Source: Diospyros lotus (lineage: Eukaryota > Streptophyta > Magnoliopsida > Ericales > Ebenaceae). From it: DNA of 64,000 nt. The position numbers and the translations under genes were made by a program. Below are positions 57,379-64,000 of the stretch, piece after piece. Position 1 is the stretch's first letter. Each line of letters begins with the position of its first letter. The DNA is taken from positions 14,332,616-14,396,615 of the forward strand of contig NC_068338.1 of the NCBI RefSeq assembly GCF_014633365.1. The letters are read 5' to 3'. The notes below the pieces were generated by a model. That model did not search any database. It saw nothing but the letters and a program-made list of their open reading frames with translations, and was not told the DNA's origin.

Positions 57379-60104
57379 TGTAACACCCCAATTCTCGGGA
57401 GCGTTAACGTAACGTAAGATTCCGGGGATAAATTTTTTTCAAACAAAAATCCAACACAAAAACCATTCCCCGAATATCCCGTTACACCTTCTCAGTATAT
57501 CAACTATGAACCATTAATAAACCAAGACAGGTTCACCAACACAAATGCGGAAGCTAGATCGAAACCTCAACAGGTCATAACCAAAACCACTTTATTTATA
57601 TATAAAGTTGCACCAACGTTTACATGACGTTTTCAAAAGTAAATAACATAACAGTAAAGACATAATGTAAACTATCCGCTAGTCGCCGTCACTCCTCGAC
57701 GATTCCTTTCCCTTTTGCACCGCTGCCTTCACCTGGAACGTTTGAATATTCCAGGGACAAAGTCCAAATTAGATGATGAATCATCTAAGTGAGAGTTCAA
57801 AACACATTTTTCATGAATAATGCAAGACATGAAATAAACCAATATACCCGGTAAGCCCTAGCTCAAGAGAATTCCCACGCGCTTAACCCTACCATGGGGA
57901 AAGAGCAATCTCTCTAAAAGCTATGCCACCACACCGACTCGACGACACGACGACGCGACGCGATTCTAGCTTAAATGGGGCTGCCAACGCATCTCACCAG
58001 AATACGTTCCCACCTTAAGCATCCAGGAACCACCATACAATCCCAACTCCAAAATTTCACATGGACCACCTAGTCGTCCTAGTGCAACTTCCCTGGCCAA
58101 ACAGCCTGGCACGGAAATCAAGGCGGCTATCCTGACATGCACACCCAGCATCAGATACCCCTATTATTCCATCACGCCCTTGGAGAATTACGGCTACACT
58201 ATCCAGACAACATCCTAGGCTGACATCCCACATGAACAACACAGTATGGATCACCTAGTCGTCCTAGTGCAACTTCCCTGACCAAACGGTCTGGCACGGA
58301 AACCAAGGCGGCTATCCTGACATGCACACTAGCATCAGATACCCCTATTATTCCGTCACGCCCTTGGAGAATTATGGCTACACTATCCAGACAACATCCG
58401 AGGCTGACATTCCATACGTACACATAAAACTCAAGACAATGCCACAATTCACAATTCAATGCATCGTATAAACAACATTTATAAAATGCAATGCACAGTT
58501 CAAAACGTTTAGGGACAAACCTCCCTCATAAATCCAACCGTCACCGGTTACCATTTTAATGCACAAAACCATTTTGCATGAAATCACCATATGTTCAGAT
58601 AGAACAAACACAATAAATCAAGTTTTGGAGGAGAACCACTCATAAGAAAGCCAAATTTTGGTAGCGAACAACTCACCTTGAACGAAACTCAGAACACCTC
58701 GAATCTTGTGCCCAACCTCAATTTTCGTGCAACTCCTCAAGTCTTTTAACCAAACCACCTCCTTACAGGTCCTCACGCGCTGCCTAAGTGCTCTACGCGT
58801 GTGATGCCTCGCGTATGCTTTAAAAACCCTCTATCCACTAAACCCGAAGCACTCTCGTCTAGCACAAATGTATCACAACTTCGAATGAGAGAATCCTTAG
58901 CCTTGAGCCCCTATTTATATGTTTAGGAAACTTAGCCACCAAGAAATATATATTCTGTAATCATTTCAAATCTTTCAAAATCTTTTCCAATCATTCCAAA
59001 TCTTCTAATATTTTCTATAATCATTCCAAATCTTTTGATATCTTTTGCAAATCATTCCAAAATCTTCTAAGATTCTCTACAATCATTGTAAATCTTCTAT
59101 AATCATTCCAAATCTTCTAATATCTTTTGTAATCATTCCAAAATCTTCTAAGATTCTCTGCAATCATTGTAAATCTTCTATAATCATTCCAAATCTTATA
59201 ATATCTTTTGTAATCATTGTTATCTAAATCAAATATTTTCTTATCCAATCAAATCTTATACAAATCTTATCCTTAAAGTCATCATGAGCCTTCATCTTAT
59301 CTCTAACGTCATCATGAGACTTCATCCTTATCTCTAAAGTCATTTATGAAGCTTTTTCCTGAATCTCCCAAATGCCCCTAGTAAAAAGATTTCAAGAATT
59401 ACACTTTGGCCCGAACTTTTGGATAATTGCACTTAGACCCTTTTCAACATGGTCCCCGGGCTAATTTTTAATTGCATTTTAGTCCCTGAAAAATGGACTA
59501 ATTGCGCTAATGCCCCTAATTTTTCAGTAAATTACACTTTTACCCCCAACCTCAAAAATTACGATTTTGCCCCCGGCTCAAAAACTGAACTTCTCTTTAA
59601 AGACCTTTATAACCCTTTGAAATATCCCAAAACACTCTCTTTAAAATTTCGAAAAAATATCGTTTCGATCTCCCTCCGTCAATTTCGAAAAAACTGTACT
59701 TAGGCCCGAATCTTCGTTTTAGCTACAAACCCTTTTGTTTCTTCCAAAAACTACTGAAGGGTTACTCTATATGCCAAACATGAACTTCCTTGGGGTTCCA
59801 TTGACTTCCCGGATGCCCCGTACGATAATTCGGTATTTCAGCCTAAATCACAATTGCCTTTTTTTTTTAGCTGTACCGGGAACCGTTCCCGATCCAACTT
59901 CTTTTGATGCCTAAAATCATAACTCGTATTACTTGTCGATACTATACCATTTTCCTTGGCTATCTAGGGTCCAGGGTATTCCCTCTGACTAATTCGATCG
60001 TCCAAAGTTGCGTTAGTGTACCCTATAGTCTTATTTTCCACAAAGTCCATTTATGCCCTTCATCAAATATTATTTATGACCTCAAATCATTCTCGGGTAT
60101 TACA
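57379..60104 (-). repeat. Solo LTR with perfect TSD GAATG
   Basis: 2726 bp, TGTAACACCCC to GGTATTACA, flanked by GAATG at 57374-57378 and 60105-60109. It carries the tandem duplication of about 185 bp (58050-58420) and the 'aatcttct' arrays (58955-59260) also present in 30444-33025, so the two are a subfamily. Confidence 0.9.
58050..58420. repeat. Tandem duplication of about 185 bp
   Basis: Two units beginning with 'atgga.cacctagtcgtcc' and ending around 'gctgacat.cca'. The same duplication lies at 31140-31480; LTRs 13785-16481 and 18578-21267 have one copy. Confidence 0.85.
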
Positions 60105-60358
60105 GAATGTATAGTCAACAGATTTTTTATAGAAAAGTTGGTAAGGGGACTGATTATTCAAAATAAAAGAAAGAGTCCTATTAATCAGGAAGGTAGCAAT
60201 GAGGATACAATCACCCTAGAATTGAATAAGCACTCTAGACTGAAATAATAGTGCTCTAGTTACATTAAGAAGATGTTGATGCTTACGTTCCACTATGGAA
60301 TTTTTCTTAGGCCTTTCCACACAAGAGAATTGATGTATCACCCCCTTTGTAGCAAAAT
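60105..60358 (-). pseudogene. Copia integrase, middle part
   Basis: VIHQFSCVERPKKNSIVERK (catalytic Glu in I-V-E-R-K), HQHLLNVTRALLFQSR, TFLINRTLSF and SPYQLFYKKSVDYT. Flanked on both sides by inserted solo LTRs. Confidence 0.85.
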
Positions 60359-62955
60359 TATAATAGTCAGGAAAATTCTTGAGGTTATAAATAGCATTTT
60401 ACGAAGGGTATATGGTATTTATCGAAAGAATGAGGCTATAGGGTACACTTTCACAGTTTTAAGTGATCAAATCGATCGAAGGGAGTACCCTGAAACCTAG
60501 ATGTTTAAGGAAAATGGAATAGTATCAACGAGTGATTCGAGGCATGATTTTAGGTGTCATAAAAAATTAGATCGGAAACAATTTTCGGTACAGTTGTGAA
60601 TCAGGCTGAAAAATCGAATCGACATAGGAACTTCTGAAAAGTTAACGAAGTGCTTTGAGGACCTAGATTTTATATATGAAACAACCCTCAAGCGATTTCT
60701 GGTTGAAACGAAGGGATTTAGGGTCGAAATAATCAACCGAGCCAAAGTGTAATTTACTAATTTTGCCCGAGGGAGGTCAAAAAGATAGTTTTTCAAAAAT
60801 TTTGAGGATGAAATGAAGAATACAAAACTTGTGGGCCTTAATGGTAGTATTGGAAAGATCAGGGGTTCTATAGAAGGGGCCGAAATGGCATTTGAAGAAA
60901 CTACGGGGCTAAAGTGTAATAAAGCAAACTCAGGTGTGAAACTTGCAAAAAACGGTCGCCGCACTGCAACCACACGTGGAGCCATTTTCGACCATGGGAC
61001 GGCCGAGGTAAGGCTCGGGGGAGGTTGTATACAGCGTAGGGACGCTTAGGGGCCAAGCCTTGGCCTCTGATTGGCCGAGATGTGGCCGAAATTCACTTAT
61101 AAATAGCAAGGGTTTGGCTAAAACTTTACACAAAAATTGGTCAAGTTTGAGGGTGAATCGATGGAAACCAATAGAGGGCTTTTGCTCCTTGGTGTGTGGG
61201 CATCGTTTTTGAAGCATTTGGGAGCGTTTGGTGTTAATTTGGAAGCTATTCGAAGCTTGGCCAGAGACGCGAGGTAGACACCGGGGCCGCGCCTGCAACT
61301 GCCCGTTTGGGGGATTTTTCGGTGAGTTTTCAGGGAGCAAGCAGTGTCGTTGGGATCGACTTGGAGAGAGCTTCAAGAGGGTGTGCTTAGTTCGGCTATC
61401 GGATGAGTCGTCAGTGGCCGGAATCGAGGAAGAAGAACAGTGCGTGAGGGCGCGTGGCATAGGGCTAATTCTGGAATTTTGTTTTAATATTTTTCTTAAA
61501 TTATTTTAGGAATTATCATGTTGAAAAATTTGAGAAAATGTTTGAAGAGATAATTATTTTAGAATTATGGAAGTGAAAACTAGGAGAAAAATAGAGGAAA
61601 TTATGAAAAATTAATGGAAAATAGATTTTGATGCTCTTTTAAATAAATATGATGTCTAGGGAGTATCGTGGCTTGAGGTTGAGTATAAGTATGGGTGTTT
61701 GAGATGTGACATGCAAATTGAGGTTGTGCACGAGGATCGAGGCATTTCGAATACGTTCAATGTGAGTGTTCGCCCCAAAACTTGATTTATTGTGGGTGTT
61801 TCTACCCTAAAAACTTGGTATTTATTCTACCTAAATGTGTTATGATTTCATGCAAAATGGTTTTATTGCATGCGAACGATAACCGGTGACAGTTGGTTTC
61901 ATGTGGGAGGTTCGTCTCTAAATGTTTTATACATGTGCATTGTATTTTATAAAATGTTGTTTATATGATGCATAGAGTTGTAATATGTGGCATTGTCATG
62001 CGTTTTGTATGGTTTATATGGGATGTCAGTCAGGAATGTTGTCTGGATAGTGTAGCTATAATTCCCCAAGAGTGTTGCTGGAATAATTTATAGGGGTATC
62101 TTGTGTTGGTGTGCATGCCGGGATAGCTGCCTAGGTTTCTGTGTTGGGCCGTATGGCCAGGGAAGTTGCATTAGGATGACTGGTAATCCATATGGGATAT
62201 GAGTTGGGATTAGGTAATGGTTCCGGGATACTTTTGAGTGGGAACGTAATCCCTGACGTAATTGTGGTGAGTCGGGTTCCTGCGTTGATGTGACCCTCTT
62301 GGATCGGGATTGGTAACGATTGTTCTCGAGGTGTTGGGGAGATACGTTGACCTTGCCCCTCTTAAGCTAGGATCATGTTATGTCAATGTGTCGGTATGGT
62401 GATGTTGCCTTTAGAGAGATTATTCTTTTCCTGTTGTAGGGTTAAGCGCGGTGTGGGATTCTCTTAGGCTAGGTCTTGTCGAGTTGTGTTGGTTTATTCA
62501 TGTCTTGCATACATTCATGAAAACGTGTTTTGAACTCTCACTTAGATGATTCATCATCTAATATGGACTTTGTCCCTGGAATATTCAAACGTTCCAGATG
62601 AAGGCAACGGTGAGAAAGGAAAAGGGATTACCGAGAAGTGACGACGATTAGTTGATAGTTTATAGTATGTCATTTGCAATTATGTTGTTTATTTTGATGA
62701 TGTCATGTAAGTGTTGGTTTGACTTTAAAGTTATGAATAAGATGGTTTCGGTTGTATACCATTTGAGGTTTCGATCTAACTTCCGCATGTAAGGTGATTT
62801 ACCTATTTGAGTCTATTAATTATTCTAAGTTGATATACTGAGAAGGTGTAACAGGATCTTCGGGGATCGATTTATGTGTTGAGTCTCTATTGGAAAAAAA
62901 TATATATTCACGAAATCTTACGTTATCTAATGCTCTGGGAAAGCGGGGTGTTACG
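60359..62955 (+). repeat. Solo LTR, opposite orientation, TSD AAAAT
   Basis: 2597 bp, TATAATAGTCAGG (decayed TGTAATACCCGG) to GGGGTGTTACG, flanked by AAAAT at 60354-60358 and 62956-62960. It is the same family as 13785-16481, in sense orientation on plus. The short ORFs inside are LTR translations. Confidence 0.88.
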
Positions 62956-63373
62956 AAAATAATCATAAAATTTGAGCTTAAGAGCATTATCTGACCTAAA
63001 TTTCTTCATTTTTGTGTTAAAATATGTTTCCACCATAGAGAAAAACAACCCTAGCATCAGATTTTTGCCGCATCAAGAAAATCCAAGTGAATTGTGTATA
63101 ATCATCAACTATGGTGAGAAAGTATCTATAACCAGCATATGTTGGAACATAATATGGCCCCCAAGTGTCACAATGAACTAAGTCAAAGGCATGTGGAGAT
63201 AGATAGTTATTAGACACAAAAGATAACCTTCTTTGTTTGGCTATTGGATAAATGGAACAAGAAACATCCTCAGTATTTTTATAGTTCAACAAATCTTTCA
63301 AATTTTCCATCTTATGAAATGAAATATGTTTGAGCCTATTATGCCAAGTATGTTTTCTTACAACATGTGCCAT
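62956..63373 (-). pseudogene. Copia GAG_pre-integrase and integrase N-terminal part
   Basis: MAHVVRKHTWHNRLKHISFH, KQRRLSFVSNNYLSPHAFDL, LVHCDTWGPYYVPTYAGYRY, FLTIVDDYTQFTWIFLMR, then METYFNTKMKKFRSDNALKL in another frame (second catalytic Asp in R-S-D-N). First catalytic Asp present in H-C-D-T-W-G-P. Confidence 0.88.
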
Positions 63374-63461
63374 ATGAGTAGAAGAAATACATGTTCTATC
63401 TACTTGTTAACATTTAGAATCAATAGAATTGGCATCAATGACATATAAACCTCTATAAAGA

Positions 63462-64000
63462 TTACCCTATCTTCAAATGTTTGACATCCTGGAGAGTACA
63501 TGTGCGAGAAAAGAAACTAAGACTCATACGATTTTCCTCTATAAGTGCACGAACAAAGATCAAATTAAACTTGAACTGAGGCACAAACAAGACATTCTTA
63601 AGCACTAAATAGTGACTAAGCAGTACATTCCCAACATATAATATAGAAATCTGAGAGTGGTCTAGTAGAGTAATATATATGTTCTTAAGTAGTCTTAAAT
63701 GAACAAATGAAGACTGATTGAAGCATTTATAACTAGTTGCTCCAGAATCCATTATCTAATACCTAGGATTATTAAGTACTGGACTTACAGAAATAGAAAA
63801 ATAGGTACCTGATGCTTGGTCTTAGGAACCATCAAGTTTTGCCCGTGTCTTAGCCACGTTTAGATGAGTGTTCAGCATGCTCAACAGATATTGGTATTGT
63901 GTAGGACACAATGTCTGTATAAAATCTCCCATAACCTGATTACTGTTAAACAAATTTTGATGAGTCTCACATACTTGGCTAACAATAGGATTCACTTGAT
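63462..64000 (-). pseudogene. Copia protease and C-terminal gag
   Basis: Protease start MDSGATSYKCFNQSSF (D-S-G-A present), then LKNVLFVPQFKFNLIFVRAL. Upstream on minus, the gag tail CPTQYQYLLSMLNTHLNVAK runs to the window edge region with at least two stops. Confidence 0.8.

Larger units (their letters stand above)
55168..64000 (-). mobile_element. Ty1/copia element, minus strand, split by two solo LTRs
   Basis: From right to left: end of gag, protease (63752), GAG_pre-integrase and integrase (63373 to 62956, then 60358 to 60105, then 57378 to 56825), RT (to 55990), RNase H (to about 55400) and a probable 3' LTR (55351-55168). Removing the two solo LTRs with one TSD copy each rejoins the integrase in frame (KKSVDYT joins FFCTFGSLCF). 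The 5' LTR lies beyond the window. Stops and the change of Y-V-D-D to Y-V-D-N make it inactive. Confidence 0.88.

Noticed and set aside
1..64000. tRNA or rRNA genes
   Set aside because: Only primer-binding sites complementary to the tRNA-iMet 3' end were recognised; no cloverleaf or rRNA sequence was noticed by eye.

Overview
This window is nuclear DNA of a flowering plant, most likely a eudicot. The only intact host gene is a type-2 (plastid) 13-lipoxygenase whose sequence resembles tomato LOXC and Arabidopsis LOX2. Nearly everything else is layered, decayed transposable elements: Ty1/copia (including a Sirevirus-like element), Ty3/gypsy, hAT, CACTA, a MULE-like element and MITEs. The species cannot be named from the sequence alone.

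Layout. 1-3500: Sirevirus-like copia on the minus strand, with one LTR (224-1804) flanked on both sides by element-internal sequence and an extra ORF (2341-3216) of the 'putative plant transposon protein' type. 3505-6131: remnants of long LTRs. 6429-9062: plus-strand copia and gypsy pol remnants. 9190-13000: minus-strand copia with gag-PR-IN-RT-RH remnants. 13660-22105: a hAT-like element (8-bp TSD) that contains an LTR element coding only for Gag (13785-21267). 22995-25422: a solo LTR.

26734-54873 (minus): the lipoxygenase gene, 9 exons, 906 codons, no frameshift or stop, all splice sites GT-AG, all five iron ligands present. Intron 2 is 23,801 bp and holds a stack of insertions: a solo Sirevirus-like LTR split near its end by a gypsy solo LTR, a solo LTR (35272-40346) split by a second member of the same family (36502-39156), a MITE, a composite copia (41836-50652) carrying a hAT MITE, a solo LTR, a gypsy 5' end and a CACTA end, and a MULE-like element (50977-52167). 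Exact or nearly exact target-site duplications let most of the nesting order be read directly.

55168-64000: another minus-strand copia starting about 300 bp upstream of the lipoxygenase start codon. It is split by two gypsy solo LTRs (57379-60104 and 60359-62955).

Most unusual signal: at least four of the long LTRs carry clusters of a short palindrome centred on CG, and the palindrome differs between elements (GTCGAC, TTTCGAAA, ATTCGAAT, ATCCGGAT). Two nested solo LTRs of the same family carry different palindromes, so the motif module appears to change while the LTR ends are kept. Boundaries, duplications and motifs were read by eye; no alignment or database search was run.
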